64,000 nt of DNA from Flavobacteriales bacterium (GCA_021739695.1 JAIPBM010000020.1:21714-85713); one strand, 5' to 3'. Positions 37,490-47,324 are shown, numbered from the stretch's first letter. Program-made: numbers and translations. Notes: generated from the letters alone by a model not told the origin.

Positions 37490-40400
37490 TTATGGCCCTA
37501 CTAAAATCAGTTTTCCTAAAAAGGAGTGTGTTCCTTCTTGTTCAAGGTAAATCAAGAACATTCCATGGTTCAGGCCACTTGCTGGAACGTTTATTATTCC
37601 GTTACTCAATTGATTGTTCTGATAAACCATTCTGCCAATGACGTCTGTAACTACCAAGCTGGAGTTTGGTGCTGGAATGGATGCAAATTGAACAACAAAA
37701 TCTCCCTTGGACGGATTAGGATAGATGCTGGCAAAATTCTGTTCACCTTCTTGAATACCTGTCTGTTCGAGCACGAATTCGGTAGAACTTACCTTACAAT
37801 CTTCGAAGTAAAAAGCATCAATACTATAAACGCCATCCAATATGGGTTCGAACGTAATTCCGTTGGCATTAGGTATTGGATTACCATTTAGGAACCATTG
37901 CTGGCTTTCTGGAAGAAGAAAAGGTGAACGTAATCGTTCTCCGCTCCACACAATATCCTGTGGAGTAAGCTCGTAGCAATCCACTTTATTGGATGTGATA
38001 TTTGTAATGATGGGAGGGTTATTGTCGAAAATGATGTGCGCTTCATTCAATATCAATGTGCCCGGATAGAGGTTGGAATCCGCTTTTATCCGGTATCGGA
38101 TATAACCCTGACTTGCAGCGTAGTCTGCTCCGCTATCTGGCAACATGATATTGTCAAACCTGAAAACGGCATCCCTATCAGGCTCAACACTCACTTGCAC
38201 ATGGTGCGACCAAGAAATAGGAGTAAGGCTGGTTCTGTCAAGATAGCTGGATAGTGGGTCGCGAATGACCACATTGGTTGCTGCAGCATTTCCTGTATTC
38301 TGAAAACGAACGGTATATTCCAGCCATTGACCATCCTCAATCAATCCATCAGGTCCAATTCCTGTCGATTCACTTTTATCGTTGGGGTCGTAGGCGCAAC
38401 TGAGAATATCTGCGCTTTCTTCATGTAATTCCAGTCCGGAAACATCTTGGTATGTTGCCTGACTGAAAATCACATCTCCTATATGATCGGTACCAGGCAA
38501 TTCAACCTCAATCTGCCATTGCTTAAGGTCGTAGTAATAGAGGCTGTCGAGGGTGAAGTAAATGTGGTTGCCTACAATGGAGTCTGCATCGCATACAATG
38601 CTTTGTGCGTCAATTATTGGGTCAATAATAAGTTCCAATGCTCCCGAAAGAATGGTGTTGCCCGTATTCTGAACAGATACCCACATGTACCCAGGGCTGT
38701 TGCAGAGCCCTGCCAGTTCCACGATCTCGATATTTCCATGGGGTTGAACTCCAACTGGCACAACGCCAAAATCAATGTCTGACGCAAGCATATTGCTGCT
38801 ATCCAAGGTAACCGTGTAGCTGGCATTGGGGCTAGAAAGCGACCAAAGATTGGTATCAAAATCAGGAGCAACCGTATACGTGCCAGTCCCGGTAATGGCA
38901 TTATAGATTCCGGCTGCATTGGCATAAAAAACAGATTGCGCAGGAGAAATGTCGACACCAATGAAAGGAAAGGGGAGGTCGGTACTGTCCAATGTACCAT
39001 CAGCATCCGTATCTACAAACAGATTTCCTGTGATGCGGTAACTTCCCCAGAACAGGTTTTCTAGGAAATAGATGCCACCCGCTCCCATGGCCGGTCCTTG
39101 ATCTGAGAGAAATACATCCAAGTCGCCATCAAAATCGCGGTCATGTGATTTGAGGTCAAGCGTATTATATACTACATAAGATAAGGGCGCTTGAAGATAG
39201 GGTTCCGTATACGGTTGAAAGAAAGGCTGTTGAAAGGATAGATTTCCATCGTTCTTGTACCAGAACAGTCCCGAATTACCGTCATTGGTTACAGAATGAG
39301 AAAAGCAAACGATGTCCGTTAGACCGTCATTGTCCACATCCATAGGATGAGAAACAAATGGTTTCAATGAATTGTCTTGATCGATGACATGTTTCACATA
39401 ATCCCCATAGTCATTTTCAAAAATGGCGACCATGTTTTGATTTGATTGGCTGTAGGTTATCAGGATATCGTTGTCTCCATCCAGATCAAAATCAGCATAG
39501 GATATTTGGTTATTGTACCATATAGAACCATCCTCTATAAACGTTCTCTCAAAGATTCCATTTCCATCATTCTTCAGTACTAAGATTCCCGAAGGGATGA
39601 TGTCGGGAACTGCTTCTCCGCGCATGCATACGGCCATGTCCATATCACCATCATTTTCCATGTCAAAAGTGATTGCTCGGGCCGCTATACCAAAATAAGA
39701 TGAGCCAACAGTTTCTGGCTCATATCCGTTACCATTGTTTCTGTATAAGATAACCTCGCCATTCATATCTTGAATTGGAACTCGGATGATATCCATATCA
39801 CCATCGTTATCAAAATCTTCCATGGCAGCAACATAAGCCATGTCAAAGGTGTCCTCTAAAAGAAGTTCTGGCTCAGCGAATGCACCTTCAGCATTGATGG
39901 AATTAAAGAATTGATTTCGATGCCAGTTATAGTACGAGATATCTGGTAGACCGTCAAAATTGTAGTCAACCAATTGAAAAGGTTCAGGGTTTCCTGCTTT
40001 GTAGTCAACCATAGTAACCTGTGTAGCATATTCTCCATTACCCAAATATGGAAGTACTTCTATAGCACTAATGCAAGGATGCTTTGATGAGGCCACAATA
40101 TCCTTAAAGCCATCTCTGTTCATGTCAATGAGTTCAAACTCGCAATAACTGGGTGTGTTCAAACAAATGGCATCCTCCCAATTGTGTGTTGTGCCATTTC
40201 CAAAAACTACGACAGGGCCCATGGGATACAGCATGTCTAATATACTGTCTCCGTTAAAATCAGCGAATTTGACTGGACTACCCCACCCTCCGTATGCGAA
40301 AAGTGTATCTGGCTCCAGATTGGACAGGCTGTCCAAATAGTAAATCATAGTTGGAGACTCTACATTCAGAATTTCAGGTTCGCCCTGTCCGTCAACGTTA

Positions 40401-41257
40401 GCAATAGATAATGCATGAAAGCCCCAGTTTTCAATTTGAGCAAGGTGATGGATGTCGATAAATGTCCCAAATCCATCATTTTCCATCCACAACATAAGGG
40501 TAAAGCCATTTTCATTTTTTTTTATCAGAAGATCAATGTCTCCATCGAGGTCTAGGTCGCTAGCTCCGCTAATTTCAGCAATTCCCGAACCTAAAATCAC
40601 TTCATGAAAGCTTGTTCCATCTCCTTCGTTGACCAAGTATTTCCATGTATACGAAGAGGTGATGAACAGTTCGGGAAGCGAATCTCCGGTAACATCTACT
40701 GCCATGGTGAAATTCCAGTCTTCAATGGGTAAATGAATTACGGGTCCGAATTGACCACTTCCAAGGTTTCTATACCAATAGCCATCGCGTTGTAGCAAGA
40801 TGTCCTGCAATCCATCATTGTCCATGTCGATGCATGAAATATTGCTCATTTGGTTGGTGCCTGCTGGAGTAGGTAGCACAACTTCCGAAAAAGTGGTCTG
40901 ACCTTGATTGAAAAGGATTCTATTTGAAGAGTTGCTGTTTGTTCCCCTGCCTATTACGATGTCAAGCAGACCATCTCCATTCAAGTCACTTATGGCAATG
41001 CTTTTTTCATCTCTCATGGTGCTTGCCAGTAAGTGATGGTCTGGAAAATTGCCTGTGCCGTCATTTTCAAACCACATGATAGCTCCGTCTATCATAGAGG
41101 TACTGATTATGTCAATATCACCGTCATTATCAATGTCTACAGGCTCAGCATCCGTTATCCTCCTAGCAATAGGCGATATCTTTTCAAATGGTGCAAATTG
41201 CCCCCAAGCAGAGAAACAGCTGCAGACCATAACAAGAATGACTAAGTACGATTTCAT
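37490..41257 (-). CDS. Secreted FG-GAP/VCBS-repeat protein with T9SS type A sorting domain
   Basis: 1255 residues; signal peptide MKSYLVILVMVCSCFSAWG, ATG at 41257. About 13 Ca-binding loops of the FG-GAP/VCBS type (DIDNDGDIDII, DLNGDGLLDIV, DFDLDGDNDIL, and so on) make a beta-propeller over the first ~750 residues. Next a carboxypeptidase-like domain (RITGNLFVDTDADGTLDSTD), then the conserved DPNDK..YTVRFQNTGNAAA domain common before T9SS tails in Bacteroidota, and a type A C-terminal domain (IYPNPSKGDFVV.. ending LGKLILVGP). It is likely an extracellular adhesin-like protein. It lies between the minisatellite cassettes and the first ligA remnant. Confidence 0.9.
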   Translation of the reverse strand: MKSYLVILVMVCSCFSAWGQFAPFEKISPIARRITDAEPVDIDNDGDIDIISTSMIDGAIMWFENDGTGNFPDHHLLASTMRDEKSIAISDLNGDGLLDIVIGRGTNSNSSNRILFNQGQTTFSEVVLPTPAGTNQMSNISCIDMDNDGLQDILLQRDGYWYRNLGSGQFGPVIHLPIEDWNFTMAVDVTGDSLPELFITSSYTWKYLVNEGDGTSFHEVILGSGIAEISGASDLDLDGDIDLLIKKNENGFTLMLWMENDGFGTFIDIHHLAQIENWGFHALSIANVDGQGEPEILNVESPTMIYYLDSLSNLEPDTLFAYGGWGSPVKFADFNGDSILDMLYPMGPVVVFGNGTTHNWEDAICLNTPSYCEFELIDMNRDGFKDIVASSKHPCISAIEVLPYLGNGEYATQVTMVDYKAGNPEPFQLVDYNFDGLPDISYYNWHRNQFFNSINAEGAFAEPELLLEDTFDMAYVAAMEDFDNDGDMDIIRVPIQDMNGEVILYRNNGNGYEPETVGSSYFGIAARAITFDMENDGDMDMAVCMRGEAVPDIIPSGILVLKNDGNGIFERTFIEDGSIWYNNQISYADFDLDGDNDILITYSQSNQNMVAIFENDYGDYVKHVIDQDNSLKPFVSHPMDVDNDGLTDIVCFSHSVTNDGNSGLFWYKNDGNLSFQQPFFQPYTEPYLQAPLSYVVYNTLDLKSHDRDFDGDLDVFLSDQGPAMGAGGIYFLENLFWGSYRITGNLFVDTDADGTLDSTDLPFPFIGVDISPAQSVFYANAAGIYNAITGTGTYTVAPDFDTNLWSLSSPNASYTVTLDSSNMLASDIDFGVVPVGVQPHGNIEIVELAGLCNSPGYMWVSVQNTGNTILSGALELIIDPIIDAQSIVCDADSIVGNHIYFTLDSLYYYDLKQWQIEVELPGTDHIGDVIFSQATYQDVSGLELHEESADILSCAYDPNDKSESTGIGPDGLIEDGQWLEYTVRFQNTGNAAATNVVIRDPLSSYLDRTSLTPISWSHHVQVSVEPDRDAVFRFDNIMLPDSGADYAASQGYIRYRIKADSNLYPGTLILNEAHIIFDNNPPIITNITSNKVDCYELTPQDIVWSGERLRSPFLLPESQQWFLNGNPIPNANGITFEPILDGVYSIDAFYFEDCKVSSTEFVLEQTGIQEGEQNFASIYPNPSKGDFVVQFASIPAPNSSLVVTDVIGRMVYQNNQLSNGIINVPASGLNHGMFLIYLEQEGTHSFLGKLILVGP

Positions 41258-41301
41258 GACCTTAGGAATTTGAAGTTCATGTCAAATATCTAGCTTCTAT
41301 C

Positions 41302-41343
41302 TCACAATGTAAAACCAAATAAGGTGGATAAATTACGGTTCTA
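41302..41343 (-). promoter_or_regulatory. Upstream element shared with the delta-60 gene (copy 2)
   Basis: Partner of the element at 36509-36550. It ends 18 nt before the first ligA remnant and starts 45 nt from the ATG of the FG-GAP gene. Confidence 0.45.
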
Positions 41344-41360
41344 CCGTATCTAAACAATTG

Positions 41361-41435
41361 CCTATCTAAACTCCAAAGGGCCGAAGAACTCGGTGTTCCA
41401 ATCATCTCGGAGGAGGATGTTGCAGGGGATGATTA
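41361..41435 (+). pseudogene. ligA 3'-end remnant 1
   Basis: 75 bp matching ligA 34807-34880 at roughly 66 positions, with one extra base near the end; codons [17 protein letters not shown] are still legible. The TTA at 41433-41435 aligns with the TTA at 34878-34880 and is the stop codon of the next minus-strand gene. Differences in the first part are mostly synonymous. Confidence 0.88.
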
Positions 41436-42065
41436 CAAATTAGAATTGGAGTCTGAGTAAGTTGGTCTGTTGTCGTTTTGCTGCCGTTTGATCAAGAACT
41501 TTTCTTTGCGGCTCTTCAATTCGAGGAAAATAGCTTCAATAAGTCGATAAATAAATAAGCTGGAAACGAGCAATACGAGCAAATTCCAATACCACTCCCA
41601 AGGTTCTTTGTTTAATTCCAAGACAAAGAGTTGCTCATCAAAATCAAACTCACGATCGCTCAACATAAGTTTAAGGTTTTCATTAACGGTGGTCCAAAAA
41701 GGCTTCAATAAACCAATAATTACCTCATCCGAATCCATCAACATCTTGTTCTCCGATTCTACGATCACAACGGCATGCTTAGATGATGTGGTATCTTGTA
41801 AGGTGACCACATATAAGAACGTTTCCAAATTGCCATCATCATCATAATTTGCTAGTCCTGTGTCCCAAATGATTCCATCAGTGAGTTCAATTTGCCTCTT
41901 TGTCCCAGCTCCTTTTGTGTATAATTCTTCAATCGATAGCACATGCAAACCGTTGCCAAGCGTATTTACAATTAGCCCGTAGAGACCAAATTGAAAGCCA
42001 AACGCAGCTACACCAATGGCGATGATCAGATAGAATCCATTTCGAAAAAAGTCAATTATCCCCAT
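41433..42065 (-). CDS. Hypothetical two-helix membrane protein
   Basis: 210 residues. Membrane helices at the N-terminus (GFYLIIAIGVAAFGFQFGLYG) and at ~160-180 (WNLLVLLVSSLFIYRLIEA), with the charged SRKEKFLIKRQQ after it. The middle, ~35-155, is a soluble segment that I cannot assign to a family. The last codons overlap ligA remnant 1, which supplies the stop. It is probably an accessory gene; no partner is evident. Confidence 0.65.
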   Translation of the reverse strand: MGIIDFFRNGFYLIIAIGVAAFGFQFGLYGLIVNTLGNGLHVLSIEELYTKGAGTKRQIELTDGIIWDTGLANYDDDGNLETFLYVVTLQDTTSSKHAVVIVESENKMLMDSDEVIIGLLKPFWTTVNENLKLMLSDREFDFDEQLFVLELNKEPWEWYWNLLVLLVSSLFIYRLIEAIFLELKSRKEKFLIKRQQNDNRPTYSDSNSNL

Positions 42066-42135
42066 GATGGAGTAAGAATAACAAAATCCAATTATTCAGC
42101 AAAGTATTTTCGAATTAATAGCAATCGTAATAAAC

Positions 42136-42200
42136 TACGTACTGCTTGGCAATAAGATGACCATTCCAAACTTCAAAAGGCCGAGGAACTCGCTGTTCCG
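42136..42200 (+). pseudogene. ligA 3'-end remnant 2
   Basis: 65 bp beginning with codons YVLLGNKM (compare YVLAGDKM in ligA) and running to AAAAGGCCGAGGAACTCG.. and GTTCCG, with one base lost. It ends at the junction with the dinB-like gene, whose frame reads into it on the minus strand and stops at 42173-42175. Confidence 0.85.
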
Positions 42201-42646
42201 TACTTGGCGATGATGGCCATTTGACCTGCATGGTCTGCCGTATGTGATACAATTCGTCCGAATGCTTCTGCTTTCGTCCTGGTGCCAAATTCTTTGGTAG
42301 TGATGCTTGTTTCCCAGTCTTCATCTGTTTGCGTCTACACAATGGCTGTCAATTTCTCAAATGAGTCGGAAACGTAACTTGTCAGTTCTTCCAAATTGGT
42401 CCATTCGCCTGTGTCGTGCTGAGCGATCACCGTTTTGGCAACCACCTTTGCATGCGTATCTCCAAATACATTTTTGGCTAAGAGGAGTTCCACCTCTCCA
42501 ATGTGCCTAATGAGGAACCCGACCGAGTTAGGCGATGGGGCCAATTTCTTCTGAAGATCAGCGCTGCTAAGCAACGCCATCTGCTTGGAAAATCGGGTTC
42601 TTGCTTCCATCCACATTTCTAATAAGACTGGAGTTCTTGAGTTCAT
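42173..42646 (-). pseudogene. dinB-like gene with an in-frame TAG
   Basis: The frame opens at ATG 42646 (MNSRTPVLLEMWMEARTRF) and reads 103 residues to TAG at 42335-42337, then continues in the same frame for 53 residues through SITTKEF and VSHTADHAGQMAIIAKYG to a stop at 42173. The N-terminal histidine (LIRHIGEVE) and the HxxxH (HTADH) fit the DinB/YfiT metal-binding fold, whose pieces lie on both sides of the TAG. Its last codons come from ligA remnant 2. Most likely a decayed gene. Confidence 0.7.
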
Positions 42647-42788
42647 TGTAGTGCTTTTGTGGTAAGGTGGCCTTAAATCCCTGTCGAAGGGAAGAATGGT
42701 GCTTGGCCTAACAGGACTTTATCATCCGTTCTACCGCATGGTCTTTCCCGCAAGGCAACTCACTCACCTTGTCATCGTTGCTTAATGC

Positions 42789-44615
42789 ATGAAACGAATT
42801 CACCTCTTTTTGGGCCTCTTGGCGGCTTTCCAATTCGCAATGCAGCCCCTTGCTGCTACCAACTATTATGTATGCGATTGCGCCACGGGTGCAGACCCGA
42901 ATTGCATAGCAGGAAATGATGCGAATAATGGAACAAGCCCAAGCACCGCTTGGCAATCAACCAGCAAGGTCAATGTAGTTGTAAATACCTTACAAGCAGG
43001 CGACCAGATTCTCTTTGCCAAAGGAGGCGCATGGGTGGATGCCAAAATTGGTAACGTTTATAATTTCAATTCAACGGCTGCCAATCCCATTGTGTTTGAT
43101 AGCTATGACCCAACGTGGGGAGGCACAGCCAAACCCATACTGACCGAAGCACGCTCTGCAACCAATCTGTTCAATTTTACGGATGGAGGCAATGCGGACC
43201 ATGACGAGGGTTATCTCGTCCAGAATTTAGACCTGCGTGGGGGCGGAACGGGCCAGTGGGGCCTGTTTGCCTACAACGATGCCGACCACATCACGCTGCA
43301 TAACCTCGATTTCTCTGATTTCGAGATCGGAGTACATTCGGGTGGGGCCAATACGGCCAATCCGGGTGCCGACTATCAGAACCAAGGCATGTCGCTTACC
43401 AGTTGCACCATCATGAACTGCTCGGCACAAGGTTTTTTGGGCGGGGGAGATGAGCTGCTTATTGCCGACAACTACTTTGAGAACAATGGTTTCGGATTAG
43501 CAGTTTACAACCACAACATCTATTTCAGTAGTGGAAACAACGTCATTATCAGAAACAACGAATTGTATCGTGCAACCATTGTAAATGGCTTGGCAGATGG
43601 CGTATCGCTGGTGGTGCACGGACATCACGATAACCTGCTCATAGAAGGAAACTACGTGCATGAGGACGTTGGTCAGGTAACGGGTAATGCTTGGGGAATA
43701 GCCATAGACCCTGGTTATGCTGCGGCAGAGTATTTCACCAATCTGGTCATTCGCAACAACCTCGTTGTGAATATGTATAACGTGGGCATTGGTGTGGCTT
43801 CTGCTCCTGGTGCCATCATTGAGAACAATGTCATCATCAACGAATCTGCCGCTGGCATCAGAGCCATCGCTGTACCAGACAGAGTGCGAGGTGTGGAAGA
43901 CATGGCCATGAGCGATGTCACCGTCAGAAACAATTCCGTCTATCTGCGTGGTGCAGGTACTCAAACCACAGGAATTGCTGTAGGTGGCGAAGGCACGGGA
44001 TATGTGGTGGTAAGCAACCTTGTTTCGATGGATAATGGAAATGGTTTCGCCATGGATCTGGCAGATGGAGCATACGTTGCCGTTGATTACAACATGATGG
44101 AGCAGCAGGGGAGTGCAACATGGGGCGCTGGTAGTTCCTTGGCAGCTTGGAATTCTTCCCGTGGTTTCGATCAGCATTCATTGACGGGAAATCCGCTGTT
44201 CACAGCACCAGGGGCACCCAATTTCAACCTTCTTCCGTTAGCTGGTTCTCCCGTTGTGGATGCTGGCCACCCTACGCTAAGCGCAACAACAGACTATGCA
44301 GCTGCCAATCGTGTGGGCATTTCGGATATAGGCGCTTTCGAAGTGGCATCTGTTCCTACAGGAATAGCGGCAGATACCAAAGCAGATGGAATCCTTGTAT
44401 ATCCCAATCCTGCGCAAGACAGACTGAACGTTCAAGTGGCAGACGAGCAGATTGCCATCTACCTATACGATTCAGCGGGTAAACGCGTCTATGAAAACCA
44501 TTCGCTTGGAATTCAAACAACCACCATTGAAACCGCCCACTTACCGCGTGGACTATATCTGTTGGTGCAACAATCAAAGGAAATAACGAGAAGCAAAAAG
44601 GTGGTGTTGAATTGA
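42789..44615 (+). CDS. Secreted parallel beta-helix protein with T9SS type A sorting domain
   Basis: 608 residues; signal peptide MKRIHLFLGLLAAFQFAMQPLAA. Repeats such as NVIIRNNELY, NLVIRNNLVVNMYNVGIG, GAIIENNVIINESAAGI and DVTVRNNSVYLRGAG mark a right-handed parallel beta-helix (residues ~110-480), the fold of pectate lyases and related polysaccharide enzymes. Catalytic residues cannot be named. The C-terminal domain starts ILVYPNPAQDRLNV and ends SKKVVLN, type A. It is the only plus-strand gene in the ligA accessory zone and lies just upstream of ligA remnant 3. Confidence 0.88.
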   Translation: MKRIHLFLGLLAAFQFAMQPLAATNYYVCDCATGADPNCIAGNDANNGTSPSTAWQSTSKVNVVVNTLQAGDQILFAKGGAWVDAKIGNVYNFNSTAANPIVFDSYDPTWGGTAKPILTEARSATNLFNFTDGGNADHDEGYLVQNLDLRGGGTGQWGLFAYNDADHITLHNLDFSDFEIGVHSGGANTANPGADYQNQGMSLTSCTIMNCSAQGFLGGGDELLIADNYFENNGFGLAVYNHNIYFSSGNNVIIRNNELYRATIVNGLADGVSLVVHGHHDNLLIEGNYVHEDVGQVTGNAWGIAIDPGYAAAEYFTNLVIRNNLVVNMYNVGIGVASAPGAIIENNVIINESAAGIRAIAVPDRVRGVEDMAMSDVTVRNNSVYLRGAGTQTTGIAVGGEGTGYVVVSNLVSMDNGNGFAMDLADGAYVAVDYNMMEQQGSATWGAGSSLAAWNSSRGFDQHSLTGNPLFTAPGAPNFNLLPLAGSPVVDAGHPTLSATTDYAAANRVGISDIGAFEVASVPTGIAADTKADGILVYPNPAQDRLNVQVADEQIAIYLYDSAGKRVYENHSLGIQTTTIETAHLPRGLYLLVQQSKEITRSKKVVLN

Positions 44616-44681
44616 GGAAGACTATACGCTTAGGCTGCAATCTTCGCTTAAAACCGCTTCATGATGATTACTCCGCCATTC

Positions 44682-44768
44682 GATAAGATGGCCCTATCGA
44701 AACTCCAAAAGGCTGAAGAACTCGGTATTCCGATCGGTTCAGAGTAGGATTTTCTGTCGGTGATCTAG
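44682..44768 (+). pseudogene. ligA 3'-end remnant 3
   Basis: 87 bp starting GATAAGATGGCCCTATCGAA and ending in codons DFLSVI then TAG, a normal ligA-like C-terminus; one codon in the middle (GAG to TAG, S-E-stop) is broken. It is longer at the 3' end than the other copies. The next minus-strand gene stops at 44776, eight bases downstream. Confidence 0.88.
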
Positions 44769-44775
44769 TAGCGGC

Positions 44776-46197
44776 TTAGAGCACTACGATCTTTGAATTG
44801 ACCGTGAGCTGATTTTCGCTGGTAATCTGAACGTAGTATACACCTGCGTTCTCTAGGTCAATTTCCATTTCGCGTTGCAAGGCCTTTCTTGAAATAACCA
44901 CTTGCCCGAGAGCATTGAAGACAGTTAGCATTCCTGAGGCGCCATGGTTGTTCTTTATATGAACGAGACCGTTACTTGGGTTAGGGTAGATGCTCCATTT
45001 CGTTGCAATGGTGGCTTCGCTTATTCCAGCTGGTTCGCATGGCGGGTTACCTACGCCAGTAGGCGCAAGTGAGAGTGCGTAATTGTATAATTCATCTACC
45101 ACATACAGATTGTCGCCCTCTCCGTTGGAAAGCACTACAATGCCGATATCGGTTGTTGGGTCTATGTAAATGTCTGTAGAAACACCGCTCTCTCCACCAT
45201 TATGCCCCCAAACGATTGTTGTTCCTCCACCAGTCAAAAAGACCTCTTCTGTATACCAATTAAGCCCTTGGCTTGGTTCGAGAGAAGGAATCTGTTGTGA
45301 GAGCATTTCGCTGACCGAACTGCCCGAAAGCAATGCTTGACTGTGAAAAGAACCACCTTGCAAATAGGTGATGAGAAAGTTTGCGAGGTCTAGCACGTTC
45401 GACCTCAACTGTCCATCCGGATAATCTGCAAATCCGTAATGCGCGTAGGGCACGTACTGGTTGCCATTCCATTGATAGGGACGCGCTACCTTGGAAGAAT
45501 CGAAGTCGGCAAAGTACCACGATGTATGCTGCATGCAAATGGTATTGAATATGTGCTGGTTGCAATACTCGCTGAAATCCATTCCGGATGCAGACTCTAC
45601 AATATATCCTGCAAGTGCTGTGGCTAGGTTGCTGTAAGCGTAGGCTGTTCCTGGAGCATTGTTGTTGAAATTTTCGGTTGCGCTGTAATCGCTTCCCGAA
45701 GGGGAAAAATACTGCTCAATCAGTTCAGATAGTGTAATGGTCGGGTCGCCAAGGCTGTAATACGTATCCAACACAGGGTCATTGTCTGCAATGGAAGAGC
45801 TGTGCGTCATTAGCATTCTGGTGGTAATGCTGTCGCTTTCAAAATTCGGTACATCAATATCGAATGGTAGGTAATTGTTGATGTCCAGATCGAGATCGAT
45901 CACACCGCTCTGGTGCAATTGCATCAAAGCAGTGCCTGTAAATACCTTCGATACGGAGGCAAGCATGAAAACGGTAGAATCGGCCACAGGAACAGCATTC
46001 TCAACATCGGCAAAACCATAAGATTCAACCCAAACGATTTCACCGCCTTTCACAATTAGCGTTGACATGCCCGGAGCATTTTCTGACTGCATCTCACTCA
46101 GAATAAAATCATCGACAGATGCACTTGGGTTTGGATTCTGTGCATTCGCGCTGATCTGAATAAAACACGCTACGGCTAAAATTGGGAAGCTCTTCAT
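44776..46197 (-). CDS. Secreted class C beta-lactamase-type serine hydrolase with T9SS type A sorting domain
   Basis: About 473 residues from ATG 46197 (MKSFPILAVACFIQISANAQ); the frame can be read up to 46305, but the upstream part lacks signal features and overlaps the ydeI-like gene. Motifs: SVSK (nucleophile Ser and Lys), YSNL (YxN), HNGGESG (third motif). These are the class C beta-lactamase/D-aminopeptidase-type residues; natural substrates are often peptides or esters. The T9SS tail begins IYPNPSNGLVHI and ends NSKIVVL. Its 3' end lies just after ligA remnant 3. Confidence 0.88.
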   Translation of the reverse strand: MKSFPILAVACFIQISANAQNPNPSASVDDFILSEMQSENAPGMSTLIVKGGEIVWVESYGFADVENAVPVADSTVFMLASVSKVFTGTALMQLHQSGVIDLDLDINNYLPFDIDVPNFESDSITTRMLMTHSSSIADNDPVLDTYYSLGDPTITLSELIEQYFSPSGSDYSATENFNNNAPGTAYAYSNLATALAGYIVESASGMDFSEYCNQHIFNTICMQHTSWYFADFDSSKVARPYQWNGNQYVPYAHYGFADYPDGQLRSNVLDLANFLITYLQGGSFHSQALLSGSSVSEMLSQQIPSLEPSQGLNWYTEEVFLTGGGTTIVWGHNGGESGVSTDIYIDPTTDIGIVVLSNGEGDNLYVVDELYNYALSLAPTGVGNPPCEPAGISEATIATKWSIYPNPSNGLVHIKNNHGASGMLTVFNALGQVVISRKALQREMEIDLENAGVYYVQITSENQLTVNSKIVVL

Positions 46198-46239
46198 AGA
46201 GGTAAACTTACGAAGCGGTTTATTAGCGCTCCCTAAATT

Positions 46240-46268
46240 TCTGAAGAGGAGGTTGCTGGGGATGATCA
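46240..46268 (+). pseudogene. ligA 3'-end remnant 4
   Basis: 29 bp, TCTGAAGAGGAGGTTGCTGG then GGATGATCA, matching remnant 1 (same extra base) at 24 of 29 positions and the ligA end less well. The TCA at 46266-46268 aligns with the TTA of ligA and remnant 1 and is the stop of the next gene. The shortest and weakest copy. Confidence 0.65.
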
Positions 46269-46841
46269 TATGAATCGCATAGGTCTTATCCCTTGACCAG
46301 TGCATCCAACTACTTCAGTAATCCGTTTCTGTCGGGTCTCTTCGCGTTTGGCCATCACAATCCAATGCAGCATGCGTTTACGCACGGAGCGACTTAGGCT
46401 CATAAAGAACTTCTTTGAACCTGGATACTTCTCGAAAGCCGCTTCCAGATCATCTGGAATGGTGACTTCTTCCACTTCATCCAAAATGCTCCACGAACCG
46501 TTCTGTTTGGCAATTTCGATGCAAGCAATGCCTGCCTTGGTCATTCGCCCTGCTTCAATCAGCTGTTCCACCTTTTCTTTATTCACCTTAGACCAGGTGC
46601 TGCTTGGTTTCCGTCTGCCGAAATACTGCATGAATCGTTCATCATCTACAGAACGCCTTGTGCTGTCTATCCATCCAAAACAGAGAGCTTCGTCTACCGC
46701 GTCACTCCATGAGATGGTAGGCTTTTTCGCCTTCATCTTGAAGCAAACAAGCCAAATGGATTGCTTCTTATCGTGGTTTTCTTGCAGCCATTCGCGCCAA
46801 TGTTGGCCGCTGATGGGGTAGAAGGTTTCTTGTTCGCTCAT
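46266..46841 (-). CDS. YdeI/OmpD-associated family protein
   Basis: 191 residues. The pattern FYPISGQHWREWLQENHDKKQSIWLV, SWSDAVDEALCFGWIDS and the RRKPSSTWSKVNKEKVEQL segment are characteristic of the YdeI/OmpD-associated (bacteriocin-protection-like) family, small cytoplasmic proteins of poorly known role. The last codons come from ligA remnant 4. First of a run of minus-strand small-domain genes. Confidence 0.8.
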   Translation of the reverse strand: MSEQETFYPISGQHWREWLQENHDKKQSIWLVCFKMKAKKPTISWSDAVDEALCFGWIDSTRRSVDDERFMQYFGRRKPSSTWSKVNKEKVEQLIEAGRMTKAGIACIEIAKQNGSWSILDEVEEVTIPDDLEAAFEKYPGSKKFFMSLSRSVRKRMLHWIVMAKREETRQKRITEVVGCTGQGIRPMRFI

Positions 46842-46931
46842 GCAGACAAATTAAGGCTTTGAACCTGATTAAGTAGTAGAACAATAATTGGAATGATCTC
46901 GAAGAAAAAGAGAGGCAAATAGAAAGGTCCA

Positions 46932-47324
46932 TCACACCAATCGCTCAAGCATTCCTTTACGTTTGACGATGTTCTTGTAGTCCCATTGAATGTTCCGTGA
47001 TTTTCCGAGCCAACGCTGTAGGTCAGTTCTATCTACCTGCTTTATTTCGGTATAAACGATTGACGCGTCTTTGAATTTACCACTGCCGGGTTTGAGTTGT
47101 TCTTCCTCAAAATCGATACCACTCCAGAACATGAGTCTGATTCCAGCTTTCGATTTACTATATCCGACTATGGGATTGCCATTTAGAAACCACACGGGAT
47201 GGGCATGCCAGATCTTACTCACAGCCTCTGGCAAATATTCGCTTACCACTTGTTCCAATAGGTCGCAAACGGTCTTGTCGGTTGTCGAAAGAGAATCGTT
47301 GTAAGATCGTATGTCTATATTCAT
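46932..47324 (-). CDS. DUF1801-type protein
   Basis: 130 residues. VWFLNGNPIVGYSKSKAGIRLMFWSG and the WHAHP context fit the DUF1801 (YdhG-like) fold, small alpha/beta proteins of unknown function. Soluble, no signal peptide. Upstream neighbours on the same strand are an NADPH-FMN reductase and others, with gaps of 30-90 nt. Confidence 0.75.
   Translation of the reverse strand: MNIDIRSYNDSLSTTDKTVCDLLEQVVSEYLPEAVSKIWHAHPVWFLNGNPIVGYSKSKAGIRLMFWSGIDFEEEQLKPGSGKFKDASIVYTEIKQVDRTDLQRWLGKSRNIQWDYKNIVKRKGMLERLV

Noticed and set aside
41361..46268. ligA remnants explained as generic REP sequences
   Set aside because: They share coding phase and several codons with the ligA 3' end, including YVL.G.KM and AEELG.PI, so derivation from ligA is more likely.
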